From: Okapia johnstoni
Taxonomy: Eukaryota; Chordata; Mammalia; Artiodactyla; Giraffidae
Reading direction: 5' to 3'
Assembly: GCA_024291935.2 (NCBI GenBank)
Contig: CM044320.1
Location: forward strand, 30,410,001 to 30,474,000
DNA length: 64,000 nt
Shown here piece after piece: positions 23,524-35,704 of this stretch. The number at the start of each line of letters is the position of its first letter. Within the stretch, counting starts at the first letter, position 1. The notes beneath the pieces are model-generated. The model was not told the origin of the DNA and did not search any database. It saw only the letters and a program-made list of their open reading frames with translations. Both the position numbers and the translations under genes were made by a program.

Positions 23524-24209
23524 TCAAAGAGAGATACAATGATGAGAGAGTACCAAACAGCCTGGTGAACTGATAAGGGTCTTCTAGCTACATACAGGTC
23601 AAGCATCCATGGGACATGGGGGGAAAAAGTTGATGTCTTGCCTCAAATAAAAATTCAGAGAAGTAATTTCACAGCTGTCTCTTTGTAACAACAAAAAAAA
23701 ATTGTATAGAAAAAGACAAATCATCAAAAGGGTTCTTAGAAAAGAATCATTAAAGCCTGATAAAAATGAAAAATATAAAAATTCTTTCAAAATAGACATT
23801 TCAGTCAAATGTCAATATCTACAAAACATCTTGTCCAGTCATTGGATGCAAAGAACATTATGAATGAGGAAATGAGAACAAAGTACAACGACACTTAAGA
23901 GATACCATGGTTTATTAAGCTGAGGAAGAAAGAAAAATATTCAGGGAAAGACCATGCCTTTGTGAGCTGCGGGGAGGTAGCTGGAATCATTAGCAAATAA
24001 CTAAGCAGGTCTGCCTGGTCTTCGGGACCAACGGCCTTCCGCACTATAATTGGAAGAAGGGGGTAGCACTGAACATGATGTTTAATCAAGTGGAGGGTCA
24101 TGTGTGATACAAATTTTTGACGGTTCTTATGTCATGCCTTCCTATACATGGCAGAGTGACACACTGAAATCAAGTATTAGTGTGTGAAAGCATCTGTCAA
24201 TAAAGAACC
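23524..24209. other. Unique or deeply decayed sequence
   Basis: The right part may belong to the L2 that follows but no clear block was found. Confidence 0.3.
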
Positions 24210-24345
24210 AAGCTAATTGGGTGGCCGATTGTGTATATTGTTGAAATAAGTGTTGTACAATAGTCAGGGCAGACAGACATATCCCCACCTTTGAGCAGCT
24301 CATGGTCCTAGAGGAACAGATCCAGTAATAGGAATCCATGCTCAC
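24210..24345 (-). mobile_element. L2 3'-end relic
   Basis: Contains gggcagacagacatatcc, then gagcagctcatggtcctag, then aggaacagatcc, matching the reversed L2 block 'ccctgccctcatggagctcacagtctag...gacagac'. Confidence 0.5.
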
Positions 24346-24850
24346 ATGTCCACAGAAGGCAACTAAGATGACTGATATTTTGAAAACAAATACTAACTTC
24401 TGATCAATATAAAATTAATAGGGGAATTCTGAAAGAACATAAAATAATGTTAAGTCCATTTAAATCTATGTTTGGAGCTTGAGGTTACTTGACTTTTTTA
24501 AAGTCCAATAATGGTTTTCAAACATCTTTAATGCTTAAATTTACAAAATGAACACTAGTATTTTTTAGAGCAGATAAATATTCATGGTTAAAACTAATTC
24601 TCTTTCATGCCATACGCTCTCAATCTGTCTAAAATAATATTTGGAATAATTATACCTAATTCAAGCTAATGGCTTTGAGGAGGTTGGTTATGCGTTAAAA
24701 TGGTTTATCATTCTGCAGTTGACACAAACTTGTGTGGGCTCCTCCCACTTAAAGGAATGGATCAGACACTGTATAAAAAGTCCCCCAACAGAGAAAGCAA
24801 ATGATCCTTCTATTCAGTTTACAATGCCTTTTTAGATAAGTTTAAAAAGA
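24346..24850. other. Unique AT-rich stretch
   Basis: Nothing recognised. Confidence 0.4.
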
Positions 24851-24988
24851 AGGTTGGATGGCATCATTGACTCAATGGATATGAGTTTGAACAAACCCTG
24901 GGAGATAGTGAAGGACAGGGAAGCCCCGTGTGCTGCAGTCCACGGGGTCACAAAGAGTCGGATACAACTAAGAGACTGAACAACAACG
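24851..24988 (+). mobile_element. BovB 3'-end fragment
   Basis: Only the last ~138 bases: gttggatggcatcattgac, then ggacagggaagccc, then acaaagagtcggatacaac, and an aacaacaacgg tail. A very short 5'-truncated BovB; no convincing TSD. Confidence 0.8.
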
Positions 24989-27699
24989 GCAAAGCCTTAT
25001 TTAACAGAAGAAGCAGTGAAAAGGGAGGTGCATTTTCATCTGTGCATCCTACTTTCAAGGAGGTAAAAGAAAGAAATAGCCAGGCTATACTCATCAGAAC
25101 AGTAAGAAGACAAAGTTAAAAAAGGAGACAAAAACAATCCCATGAAGAAGAAATAATAAAAAATCACAATGAAGGCAAATATGAAAATAAAAATATTGAG
25201 AGAAATGAGGGGCAAGATAATTTTAAAGGCAGATATATTGTGAATAAACATAACTAAAATACCTGAAATATCATTTTGGAATGTTTCCCCATATGGAGAT
25301 AATCAGGGATTTCCCACAGCCCTCTTTAAACAAATTAACATTAAGACTTAAGTGTTCACTTACATAAACTTAAAAAAGTTTTTCAAATGCAGTTTACTGC
25401 ATGATTATGATCTTTTAAAGTTGTGTTTTAAATTTCATTGCAAATGCATATCAACTCATATATACTTTTATTAGTAACAGATAATTTACAGCAACAAAAA
25501 TAAATGGCATCCAAGTGACTGCAACTTTCATAAATTATCTTCAATAAATGCTTGGTTAGCAAAATTAACTTTCTCTTACCACTACTGCACAACATAGGCA
25601 AATGTGGAGTATCATGTGCAGATATAGGTACACTTTTTTTCTAATTTCATGTTTTATATAATTTCAGAAAATAGCTTGTAAATATTTCATTTGTGATTTG
25701 AGGTATTAATATGATGACACTGGAATGACATAATGTAGCCAACAGCAGGGAACATTATGCTGGTGTAAAATCTAAAAATTAATAGCAGCCTTAATTGTTC
25801 TACTGATTTTAAGTTTTTTATAAAGAGAATGCCACATGAAATAAGCCTTTTCTTCCATATTCTAAAATGTGCCAGTCTTTCAAGTACATTCTCTGAGCAG
25901 AATTTCTGTGTTGTGATTGCCATGCCTTTGCAGCTCTGCAAAACAAGGTAAGATAGCTTAGCATAGCTTTTATCTGCAAGGATTCCCGGAGGCAGTTTCT
26001 GTAAAAGGGTTAATGACAGATGTTTCCATTAAATCTGACCTACCTCTTAATTTTGCCATTGCCTGATAATATCCTGGCTTTGTGCTTATTTGCATGGGCA
26101 AATGGAGTCACTCTATAACAAGTAACACACCGCCCTCATTGAAACAAAAGGTCAATTCATTTTAAACCAACGTGCACAATATTTTTTGTAGTTGCAATGA
26201 AAAAAAAAAATCCCTCTCATACAATGCTACTATTTACAAAGAATTAAAAGCTCTGTTTTCTAAACCCCTGGATACAATGTACATCTGTAGGCAGAAGCCA
26301 GTACTACCAATAGAAATCAATATATATCCTTGTAGGTAACCTACTAGAAAAATCGCTTCTGTCTCAAGGAAGCTCCTCTTATTTTTACACTAAATACAAC
26401 TGGGGCACAGTATATTTTCTTTGCTGAGAAATTAGTTGAAAACTCCAAAATGCTAGCAGCACTTTGTTGTTTACCGAGTGTTATTACTTTTGCAAAGAAA
26501 AAAAAAATTCTGTAAATATAGAGGGAATAGTTATTGTCTTACGTTGGTTAAAAGATATAGGCTTTTTAGCCTTTAGGCTGCCGGTCCGAATGCTACACTT
26601 TAGAAAGTGGCCAAAGTATTTTACCACATGGAAAGAGTACATGACCTTGAACCTTGACCAGGTTGCTGTTATAAACTCTTTAAAAAATAAATAAATGAAG
26701 GTGGTTTAAATAGCTTTGTCTAAGGCTCTGTTCAAGTCACTTTTTCTGGTGGGAGGATCAAATAATGTAAAGACAAATGTCAAAGAGCCTTTCATGATTC
26801 TTGTGAGAATATATGTCAAATATGTGCTTCCTTTTTGAATAGTCTATAACCAAGACTCAAGAAACACTGCATTAATCTAACTATGCTGTTTCACTTTATT
26901 GTAACATTTAAGGAGTTTAAAATTATCACTTGCTACAGAAGTACTCTCTCTGTAATTATATACAATGTTTTATACATATATATACAAATACTATATGCAT
27001 ATCATATTTATCATTATAGTCTAATCTCTAAGACATTTAAATATTGAAATTCTGGCATTAAATTGCACCTTATTCTGAAATCAGCTCTCCTGTGTGGTAT
27101 TGATAGTAAATCCATATTCAAAACACTCCCATATTACCGAAATCTTTAATTATCTTAAAAGGAAATAGGCTAGATTGGTGGTTAGAAGAGTGATCTTGCT
27201 AAGTAGCTTACTTTCTTCCTCTCAGATAAATAAAGCCTACATTTGGCACTGAGGCACTGCAAATCATTAAAACAATTTAGAAAACTCTACCTACCTACTT
27301 CAAAGTTTGATTTTTAATGGATTTGCTAAAGAAAATTCTATTCGCACCATGCTGCCTTAAATTTATTTGAAAATTAGGTAGACATGCAAAGAAAGCTGGA
27401 TGGACTCCTTAGGAGCCCAACAAAGAGTCTTCTCTGCTGGCCTCTGCACCTGGGGAGGGAGCATGCCCTCTCTTCCCACAGATTTCTGGTATCTGATTCC
27501 CATCCTCACCCTCAAATCTGGATTCACCTATAAATTTCAAGGAAAAGGAACCACATCTTGCCTGCTAATTTCCTATGAGGGGTCTTTCAAGATACAGCCA
27601 TAATCAAAAGTACAGAAAAATAATAAAGGAAATCAACAAATATCTACATTGTATACACAAAGTTCTAAGTACTGTGAAACATACAGTAGGAAAAAAAAT
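24989..27699. other. 2.7 kb without recognised transposons
   Basis: No repeat was recognised. It includes an octamer-like inverted repeat at 26088-26103. Longest frames (84 and 76 codons) have no recognisable domains. The lack of insertions in a SINE-rich window is a weak hint of constraint. Confidence 0.4.
26088..26103. promoter_or_regulatory. Octamer-like inverted repeat
   Basis: ATTTGCATGGGCAAAT holds the POU octamer ATTTGCAT and an exact inverted half (GCAAAT) four bases after ATTTGC. Candidate site only; function is inference. Confidence 0.2.
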
Positions 27700-28015
27700 G
27701 TGGCCCCCCCTTTTTTTAAATTTTCATTTTATATTGGAGTAGAATTAATTTGGGGGCTTCCTTGGTAGCTCAGACAGTAAAAAATGTGAGTGCAATGCAG
27801 CAGACCCAGGTTCGATCGCTGGGTCGGGAAGGTGCCCCAGAGAAGGAAATGGCAACCACTCCAATGTTCTTGCCTGGAGAATTCCATGGACAGAGAATTC
27901 TGGTGGGCTAGTCCATGGGGTTGCAAAGAGTTGGACATGACTGAGAGACTAACATTTTCACTATTCAGAGTTGCTTTACAATATTGTGTTAGTTTCGGGT
28001 GCACAACAAATGTGG
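27700..28015. mobile_element. L1-derived 3' fragment split by a SINE
   Basis: The left part (ttttatattggagtagaat) and right part (tttacaatattgtgttag then tttcgggtgcacaacaaatg) join into a motif common at artiodactyl L1 3' ends. The Bov-tA between them explains the gap. Orientation and subfamily not assigned. Confidence 0.4.
27752..27966 (+). mobile_element. Bov-tA SINE nested in an L1-like fragment
   Basis: gggcttccttggtagctcag head and Bov-A body. Degenerate TSD agaattaattt at 27741-27751 against agagttgcttt at 27967-27977 (eight of eleven). Frames on both strands are shadows. Confidence 0.85.
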
Positions 28016-28284
28016 TTCTTTTTCTATACAAACTTACTGCTTCATCAAGCAATAGTTAAAAAGTTAATCATATCAGACTACAAAAGTAATATCAAAAATA
28101 TTTTTAAAAATAATAAATTGAATGTATGGAATTGGCAATGTTAAGTAATGGAAGAAATGTGGAGTTTTAATCAGGTGATGGCTTGGGTTTATTAATCCAT
28201 TTTTTTACCCAGAGTAAATCAGCAAATAAACGTGAAGTCAGAACAGCTGATGATTTAAATTACAGTTTTGTGGTAAATAAAACA

Positions 28285-28575
28285 ACAAAACAAAGCACTA
28301 TAATACTAGCCACCGTGTACTGAGCACTTATAATGTGTTAGGAACTATGCAGAACATTCTACTGATGTTCCACTGATCTACATTCACTGATGCCACTTAA
28401 TCTTCACAGCTTTACCCTATGAAGTAGATACAATTATTATCCTCATTTTACAGGTAATGAAACAAAGACTTGATAAGATTACATTGTTCCTCAAAGCACA
28501 GTTCTAGTAAGTGGTAGGTAGAGTCAGAATCACATCTAGACCTCCTACCTCTAGTCTTATACGCTCAACCTTGTT
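28285..28575 (-). mobile_element. MIR SINE relic
   Basis: Reversed MIR, fairly complete: gtactgagcacttataatg, then ccctatgaagtagatac, then attattatcctcattttac, then gttctagtaagtggtagg. Confidence 0.65.
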
Positions 28576-28579
28576 ATGT

Positions 28580-28750
28580 GTCTTGTGGGTACATGGGCAC
28601 TGGCATCACACAGATGGGGTTATAGTCCATACCCTCCCATATTTGCTCTGTGACCTTGGGCAATGTTCTTATATTTGTGAACAAGAAAAAATGATACTGC
28701 TATGATGTCATGGAGATTAATTATTTTGACCTGCCTGGCAACTTCACATT
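28580..28750 (+). mobile_element. MIR SINE relic
   Basis: Forward MIR: gggcactggcatcacac, then tttgctctgtgaccttggg, then a degraded end with ctgcctggcaac. It lies head to head with the MIR immediately to its left. Confidence 0.5.
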
Positions 28751-29225
28751 AAAGTTTTTTTTTCCTCCCTGTGGGAAACAACTGGTCCCTCATTCTCAAA
28801 CCATACCCTGGCCAAAAAAAAAAGCATTTTATCTTTTCAACCACAAAAATGGGTTCAGGTATGGACTCAACATACAGGTAGAACCAACAGCTGACTTATG
28901 TGGGACTTCTGATAGAATTATGAGGAAAGAAGCTTTAACTTTTTAGGTCATATGCACAAAAGCCTGTCTAAAACTGAAGCCAACACAGACAAAAGCAAAG
29001 AAAGATGAGAGATAAGGAGAGCACATAAACCTTGAAATGACCATGCCTAAAGCTAGGCAGTTTGTGAAACACTCACTTATGTGAACTAACACTTCCTTTC
29101 TTTCAAGCATATATGAATTAGGTTTCTGTCACCTACAACCAGCTCAGGGTAATACATCACTTCACAGAGACAATGTATGTGAAGAACTTAAGATACTTGT
29201 AATTAGCAAGTACTCACTGGAAGCT
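28751..29225. other. Unique stretch
   Basis: Nothing recognised. Confidence 0.4.
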
Positions 29226-29417
29226 GGGCTTTCTAGGTGGTGCTAGTGGTAAAGAACATACCGACCAATGTAGGAGATGCAGGTTTGATCCCTGGGTCGC
29301 ATGGCAACCCACTCCAGTATTCTTGCCTGGAGAATCCCATGGACAGAGGAGCCTGGCGGGCTACACTCCATAGGGTCGTAAAGAGTCGGATATGACTAAG
29401 TGACAGCACACATGCAC
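29226..29417 (+). mobile_element. Bov-tA SINE, internally shortened
   Basis: gggctttctaggtggtgc head variant. The segment normally between gatccctgggtcg and catggcaaccc is missing. Body ends ggatatgactaag. Confidence 0.85.
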
Positions 29418-29617
29418 GGTGAGGGTTGGATGTTTTCTGTCATTTTAGTTATTACTATTGTCAGGTTTCCCTATCAAAACTGAGTATCTTGGATGAAAAT
29501 CAAGGTTGGAGTAAAAAAACAAAATCACCATGGTTCAGTTTCCCTGTATCACGTATAAGCAACTAATAGAGGGACAACTTTTAAGTAGTACTAAGCATTA
29601 AGGAAAAGCTAAGACAA

Positions 29618-29825
29618 GCCAGGTGGTGCAGTGTTAAAGAATCTGCTTGCCAGGGTAGGAGATGCAAGAGACATATATTTGATTCCTGGGTCAGGAAGAT
29701 TCCCTGGAGGAGGAAATGGCAACCCACTCCAGTATTCTTACCTGGAAAATTCCATGGACAGAGGAGCCTGGCGGGCTACAGTTCATGAGGTCGCAAAGAG
29801 CTGGACATGACTGAGCATGAACATG
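29618..29825 (+). mobile_element. Bov-tA SINE
   Basis: The first few head bases are lost or diverged (ccaggtggtgcagtg). Full body to ggacatgactgagcatg. Only a short acaag match flanks it. It sits about 18 bases before the 5' end of a BovB copy in the same orientation. Confidence 0.85.
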
Positions 29826-29843
29826 TTTGTACAAGTTTGAGAA

Positions 29844-30640
29844 ACCTAGACAGCATATTAAAAAGCAGAGACATCACTTTGCTGACAAAAGTCCACATAG
29901 TCAAAACTATGGTTTTTTCAGTAGTCATGTATGGATGTAAGAGTTGGACTATAAAAGAAGGCTGAGTGCCAAAGAATTGATGCTTTCTAATTGTGGTGCT
30001 GGAAAAGACTCTTGAGAGTCCCTTCTACAGCAAGGAGATCAAACCAGTTAATCCCAAGAGAAATCAACCCTGAATATTCATTGGAAGGACTGCTGCTAAA
30101 GCTGAAGCTCCAATAATTTGGCCACCTGAAGCGAAGATCAGACTCACTGAAAAGTCCCTGATGCTGAGAAAGATCGGCAAAGGCAATGGCACCCCACTCC
30201 AGTACCCTTGCCTGGAAAATCCCATGGACGGAGGAGCCTGGTAGGCTACAGTCCATGGGGTCACTAAGAGTCGGACACGACTGAGCAACTTCACTTTCAC
30301 TTTTCACTTTCATGCATTGGAGAAGGAAATGGCAACCCACTCCAGTGTCCTTGCCTGGAGAATCTCAGGGACGGGGGAGCCTGGTGGGCTGCCGTCTATG
30401 GGGTCACACAGAATTGGGCACGACTGAAGCGACTTAGCAGCAGCAGCAGCAGCTGAGAAAGATTGAGGACAAGAGGATAAGGGGGCAGCAGAGGATGGGA
30501 TGGTTGGAGGGCATCACCAATTCAAAGGACATGAGTTTGAGCGAACTCCAGGAGATAGTGAGGAAAGGGAAGCCTGGCATGCTGCAGTCCATGGGGTCAC
30601 AAAGAGACAGACATGACTTAGTGACTGAACAACAACATCA
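29844..30640 (+). mobile_element. BovB, 5'-truncated, split by a Bov-A2
   Basis: Left part 29844-30174 covers the C-terminal coding region from cctagacagcatattaaa to the gatgctgagaaagat block. Right part 30464-30640 runs through gagggcatcaccaattc to the actgaacaacaacat tail. The two join perfectly once the Bov-A2 at 30175-30451 and one TSD copy are ignored. Coding frames are broken by many changes. Confidence 0.9.
30175..30451 (+). mobile_element. Bov-A2 dimeric SINE nested in BovB
   Basis: Two Bov-A monomers joined by the cactttcacttttcacttt linker, ending in a run of cag units. Perfect 12-base TSD gctgagaaagat at 30163-30174 and 30452-30463. The nesting shows Bov-A2 came after BovB at this site. 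Frames 30340-29987 and 30300-30064 on the minus strand are shadows. Confidence 0.95.
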
Positions 30641-32089
30641 AGTATTAAGGTTAACACCAAAAGTCAGCTTGTCTTGCTTTCCAATCTGTGTTAGTATTTC
30701 CAACTGGCCTCACTGTGCCTGCATAGGAGCTAGAACCAGATATCACTGTGCCCATGCTGTAGTCGTAACACTCAGTCTCACATCCAAATGATTATCCAGA
30801 CAGAAATCACATTTTATAAAAACCAAGACTCCACTTCATTGTGCTACTACTGCACTGTCAACAACAACTTTTGCGCAAAACTCTAAACAGGGACTTTTTT
30901 GCAAAAAGCTAAGCAATCTGGTCCTAAGAAAGTTATTCAGTGTCACCCAAAAGTCTAAGGTCAGTAATTAGGTCCCTTGTAATAACTGAGTCACTTGAGG
31001 TTTATATGGTTGCCATATACCCATTACATCAACCTGACAGAAAAGAAACTTTCTTTCTTCTGTTCCCTTCTTTGAACAGGCTTTACTTATAATGTAAGAA
31101 GCAAGAATGGTTCCAGAGGAACTGTTGTGAACCACTGCGTCAATCATGCGAACATTAACACACGGCTTGCTACTCATTACTATATAAAGTATTCTCTTGC
31201 TTTGTGGAAAATGGTTTCAAATAATTGTTGTGTTTGAACGGGAGTTTTGTTCTTTTTTAACATAGCAGTTTGAGAGAGAAAAAAACTTAAAGATATATTC
31301 AAGAAGCAAACCAATATTATAACAGTTGAATCAACTAATTTTCATCAAATGACATCCTCATATGTGCACCAAGTCATTCATTATAGGCTTCTAAACTCAA
31401 AAGACAGACTCACTTCCTGACTGTGCAGTTGGTAAACTGATGTGAAACAGCAACAAGAAAGGGAAAAGTAACTGACTTAACCTGCCTGAGCAATGAAAAT
31501 TTTTCTCTGACTCTGAAATGCTTTTTTTTTTTTCTTCCAGGCTTCTCTACTGCATAGCTAAGAAGCCTTGAGTGGAATCAAGACTGAAAAGATCTCACCT
31601 TTAGTCCTGATTTCTGCTTCTGGTTTTAGCACAGTTGATCTTCAACATTGTTAGCTTGTGGTCTGTGCTAAAGAATGCTAGCTGATGTCAGAGTAAGGCA
31701 GATATTTACACAAAAGAAACTAACTGGACGACTGATTAAATATCAATGGCTTTAAATGTTTCTGAGTGACAGAAACTGATGAGTATTCTAGAAAGTTTGA
31801 AATTCAAGTCCACAAAGACCTACCTCCTTAGTATACAGACCAGAGCTCTTCAACCCTGGTTTCTCTGTAGGAAAAAGTAGAAGATTGGGAACCATATGGC
31901 AGCTTCCTCAAGACAAGGCCCTGAAGAGTTAAGAGCTTGCCAGTGGGCCACCCACAGAAAATTCGACTCCTTATATGAAGCACCATGCTAAGTTATAGGA
32001 AAATAAATGAACAAAATATCCAGGCTAGCAATTCTTTCAAAGAAATCCTGAGACTCAGAAAACGAACAGAGAATTATGAGATGCGATGC
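30641..32089. other. Unique stretch
   Basis: No element recognised. A T-run acceptor-like sequence ends at 31540 but no open exon follows it. Confidence 0.4.
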
Positions 32090-32240
32090 TGCCAATCTTT
32101 AGTAGAGTAGCCCTGGGCAAGTTATTTTGCATTTCACTTCAGCTCTGGACTGATGTTACCACAGCAATGACTGATAATGAAAACATCCTCACAACAACTC
32201 CTAGGAATAATATTGTGAGAACTGATGTGTGTTCAGTGAT
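32090..32240 (+). mobile_element. Possible MIR relic (weak)
   Basis: Only a gccctgggcaagttatttt block is clear; the rest is degraded. Confidence 0.3.
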
Positions 32241-32499
32241 TTAAGGATGAGGGAAGAGAGGCACAATGTTATACTATTATAAAGTGCTTTATCAACCAGC
32301 CTATTACATAATGTGTTATAATGTACCATGTGCCCATGGAAACATGAAATCATGCATAATTCTTAAGTACTGCCAGATGCGTAGCTATATCAAATTTCAA
32401 CCCTTCCTGAAGAATTCACCCACACACTCACTTCTCTAACCAGTATTTCCACTGGTAACTGTCAGAATTGAGAAATCATAGAAAAGACCCTTATTCACG

Positions 32500-32640
32500 C
32501 CTCTGCGCTCATTACATACAGTTTGCTTCATATTTGGTAGGGAACATGTCTCATTCATGATTTTATAACTAGTGACTTGGCCTGCTCTGGTATACAATTA
32601 GCGCTCAGTACATGTTTATTGAATGAATGAATGAACAGAC
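32500..32640 (+). mobile_element. L2 3'-end relic
   Basis: gtagggaacatgtctcattc, then acaattagcgctcagtac, then atgtttattgaatgaatga: the terminal L2 order, ending in the tgaatgaatgaa repeat. Confidence 0.55.
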
Positions 32641-33069
32641 AAATAACTGTTAGATGCAGTAAATCAAAAAATAAGCTTTAGCAATGGTACTACTTAGACC
32701 AAGAAGAGTCTAATGTGAGAAACATTTCAAGTGGAGGTGGTCAAAGTTTGGCTTCGTCCCAGCAAGTCTATATGTTATTTCCTAGTATTAGTTCATGTGT
32801 CAGTTGTCATAAGTCTCTGGAATGTACAAGTAATCCTATTTACAAGAGATCCTTGCCATTCTCAATGGAGCCATCTGGCTTTACTTAAGGATACTGAATG
32901 AGTTCATTTTTCAGTGGCTGGGAACATGGTACTAACAACCTGCACACAGATTGAAGAATTTCTGAATATTATGATATACCTGTGAGAGGTAAAGAAATAC
33001 CCTAAATTCTAAACTCATATTCATAAGGCACACAAGTGCAATGAAGTGGAAAAAAAAAAAAAAAACAAC

Positions 33070-33190
33070 TCTGTACTTAGAATCAGAGGATCGAGCTCTG
33101 CCACATCCTTGCTCTACATAACCAGAAATTGGCCAACATAACTAGTTTTCCCCGAGCCTCTGTTTTCATCTGTAATGACAACTATGTGTA
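33070..33190 (+). mobile_element. MIR SINE relic
   Basis: gatcgagctctgccacatcc, then cgagcctctgttttcatc, then tgtaatgac, in MIR order. A 17-base A run near 33049-33065 precedes it. Confidence 0.5.
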
Positions 33191-33319
33191 ATTTTAAAAA
33201 AACTCATGCATCCAGGATCAATGTGGCAATGTAGTAATATATAAGTATATAAATAGTAGATAAATGGAAAATGCCACAGGATAGCATGACAACTAGTTAT
33301 AAAATGGCAGAGAAGTCTA

Positions 33320-33425
33320 GGATGGTGTATATAAACTGTGAGATCATTGAGCTCAGGGTCCATGACTTACTTAACTCCACAGTGCTTGTACCTAGCACAT
33401 GGCCTAAAAAAAAACTGAATGCATC
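33320..33425 (+). mobile_element. L2 3'-end relic
   Basis: aactgtgagatcattgagc, then cagggtccatgac, then gtacctagcacatggcc: the 'actgtgagctccttgaggg...cctagcacagtgcc' L2 block. Confidence 0.55.
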
Positions 33426-33514
33426 ACCAATGTCAGCTGCTGAGTTGGAGGTACCAACACGAGAGATGCATTCAATTTTCAGAGGGGCCCTTCCAAGCCC
33501 CCCTCTGATAAACT

Positions 33515-33655
33515 CTCTAATATGGCATTTTTCAAAGTCTGGTCCTCCCACAGCCAGCACTAGAGTTGGCTAGTTTGTTGTTAAAATTACAGGCTCCCAA
33601 ACCTCATCCAAAGAGATTGTAATACAATATTTCAAGCACTTGAGATAACTCTTGT
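33515..33655 (+). mobile_element. MER5A-like hAT DNA transposon relic
   Basis: ttcaaagtctggtcctccc, then gccagcactagagttggc, then ttgttgttaaaattacagg, then ctcccaaacctcatcc follow MER5A (Charlie-group hAT MITE) order. Terminal repeats not clearly delimited. Confidence 0.45.
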
Positions 33656-33949
33656 ATACACTGGGATAGTATGTTTTAAATTTACTTTTGAAAATCCAGT
33701 AGCTATGGCACAAGATCAGTTCCAATGAAAGTTGTGTGCTCTTAACTCATATGTTTTATATATCTAGCTTTTTATAGTTTACAAACTGCTTTTAAATATA
33801 TAAAAGTATAACATTAAAACAATGAGAAATCCTTAAAAATTTTATAGTAATAACAAGTGTAAGATAGTATAATTAGAAATAAAGTTGCATCCATAATAAA
33901 ATTAAATGTGCTTGATTTTTCCTTAAAATATTACAAGGTTATTGTCTTT

Positions 33950-34046
33950 GTCTTCCTATGGTTCTGGACCTCACTTTGTTCTCTACTGTACTTTGGACTC
34001 AAAAAGGGTGCGCTCAATAAATATTTGTTATATAGAACAATGAATA
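33950..34046 (+). mobile_element. Possible L2 3'-end relic (weak)
   Basis: The gtgcgctcaataaatatttg block is the L2 terminus; upstream blocks are faint. Confidence 0.3.

Positions 34047-34089
<43 letters not shown>
34047..34089. repeat. (TG)n(TA)n compound microsatellite
   Basis: About six TG units followed by about fifteen TA units, perfect in this copy and so probably length-variable. Confidence 0.95.
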
Positions 34090-34092
<3 letters not shown>

Positions 34093-35410
34093 TTTGCTCA
34101 GGGTTCATGACTTATTCATGACTCAAGAACTCACATCTCAGAAGGGTTGCACTCCTAAAACATGCCTGTTAATACATAAAGATGTGTTCACATGACAGAG
34201 TTTATAGCCTAAGTTCTCTTTATCAGAAGAGTGTAGGGACACAGGGCACAAATATAGGCTATTAGCTAAAGAGATTTCATACACATTCCTCTGAGATACT
34301 AATTTTTAAGCTGAGGTTGAAAATGAAAACTGGAAGGTAATTATCCTTAATTTCCAAATGCTTTAATTTTAAAATTAAACCCAGTTGCATAGAAAAGCCT
34401 CCCTGATGAAGAACGGCAATTTGCTTTGCAATGAGGGACAAAAGGGTATAATAGTTTGGGGATTAGAGGGTGTGCAATGGTCAGATTCCTGTGCAGTTAC
34501 CGTAATAACGACAATGGATGGGCGGAGAGATTAAATTAAAGAACCTGATCTTGACTAGCTGCTTGTTATGGACTCCAGGTCTGATTACTCGGTGTCTTCC
34601 AACCCCTTGAAGATGAAGGAAGAGGAACTAACTAGTTGCAGGTATCAAATACAATGACACGAAGAAGGCAAGAACCATATGGATGTTGTGTGGTAGTGGT
34701 GTTCTTGCTAATCAAAGATCAGAAGTCCAGTTTCCACAGGCAAGCCATTTGCTTCTAATCAGCTCTTGGGATACATGATGATACATTTGAGAATATTCAA
34801 GCTAATAAGGTAAAGATTGGGGACAGATACCTCCAAAATGATTAATCACTAAATAGGTTCAATGCCAAAGTCCATGACTTTAAATTGTCAGTTGCCCACA
34901 ATGACCACCGTCAACCTTCCCATCTCCTCACCTCAGTCCCAGGCCCTTGATTTCCACGGAGCATCAATCCTTACCTTTTCTGTCTCTGCTTTGCCAACAA
35001 CACAAAGGCTCAGTACCTATAATTACAAAACCACATGAATCCTGAATTAATTTGGAGTAGGATGAGGACATAGTCAACTTCACTATAAAGGATCTTTGCT
35101 CCTAAGAAGGGGTTATGTTTATCAATCCATGCATTCCTTTATTTTTTCCTTCCAAAAGTATTATAATACATCAAGGAACTTATAACCTAAAGATACATAA
35201 TAAGATTTCAAGAATTGTGCATTAAAGGAATAAATACAGAATGAACAAATGTGCTGGGGATTAAAATGGTTATAATTCTGTAATGAACCAACCATATATA
35301 TTTGCCAAAAAGATATAAACCCTCTCCTGATTATCAGTTGATATGGAGGGCTGAGAAATGTAGAGAGTTATTAAATCTGATCTTGTTTACTGAAGAGTTA
35401 ATACAGGAAA

Positions 35411-35412
<2 letters not shown>
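34090..35412. other. Unique stretch
   Basis: Nothing recognised in 1.3 kb. Confidence 0.4.

Positions 35413-35446
<34 letters not shown>
35413..35446. repeat. (CA)n microsatellite
   Basis: About 17 uninterrupted AC/CA units, the longest CA run in the window. Confidence 0.95.
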
Positions 35447-35448
<2 letters not shown>

Positions 35449-35520
35449 TTGACCAATGTAGGTATTTGGGAGATTTAATAAAATCCTGAACTTTAAGTTG
35501 GCATGAAGTAGAAATCAATC

Positions 35521-35704
35521 TACTAAATTAATTTAATAAAGGAGGAGGTAGCAGGGGATGAAATGGTTCGACAGCATCACCAACTCAATGGACATAAATT
35601 TGAGCAAACCCTGGGACACAGGGGAGGACAGAGTAGCCTGGCAGGCTACAGTCCATGAGGTCACAAAGAGTCAGACATGACTTAGCAACTGAACACAACA
35701 ACAA
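35521..35704 (+). mobile_element. BovB 3'-end fragment with 5' filler
   Basis: Recognisable BovB starts near 35538 (gaggaggtagcagggg) and runs to the gcaactgaacacaacaac tail. A perfect 11-base TSD, agaaatcaatc, lies at 35510-35520 and 35705-35715. The first ~17 inserted bases (tactaaattaatttaat) are not BovB. Confidence 0.8.

Noticed and set aside
29593..30650. Bov-tA/BovB chimera made in one event, suggested by aagcattaagg at 29593-29603 and aagtattaagg at 30640-30650.
   Set aside because: The left copy is not flush with the SINE, and a better-placed caagt match flanks the BovB alone (near 29832). Two independent insertions are simpler.
31510..31600. Strong acceptor-like T run ending in cttccag at 31540.
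   Set aside because: Stops follow in the frames and no donor pairs with it; T runs before AG are common in AT-rich DNA.
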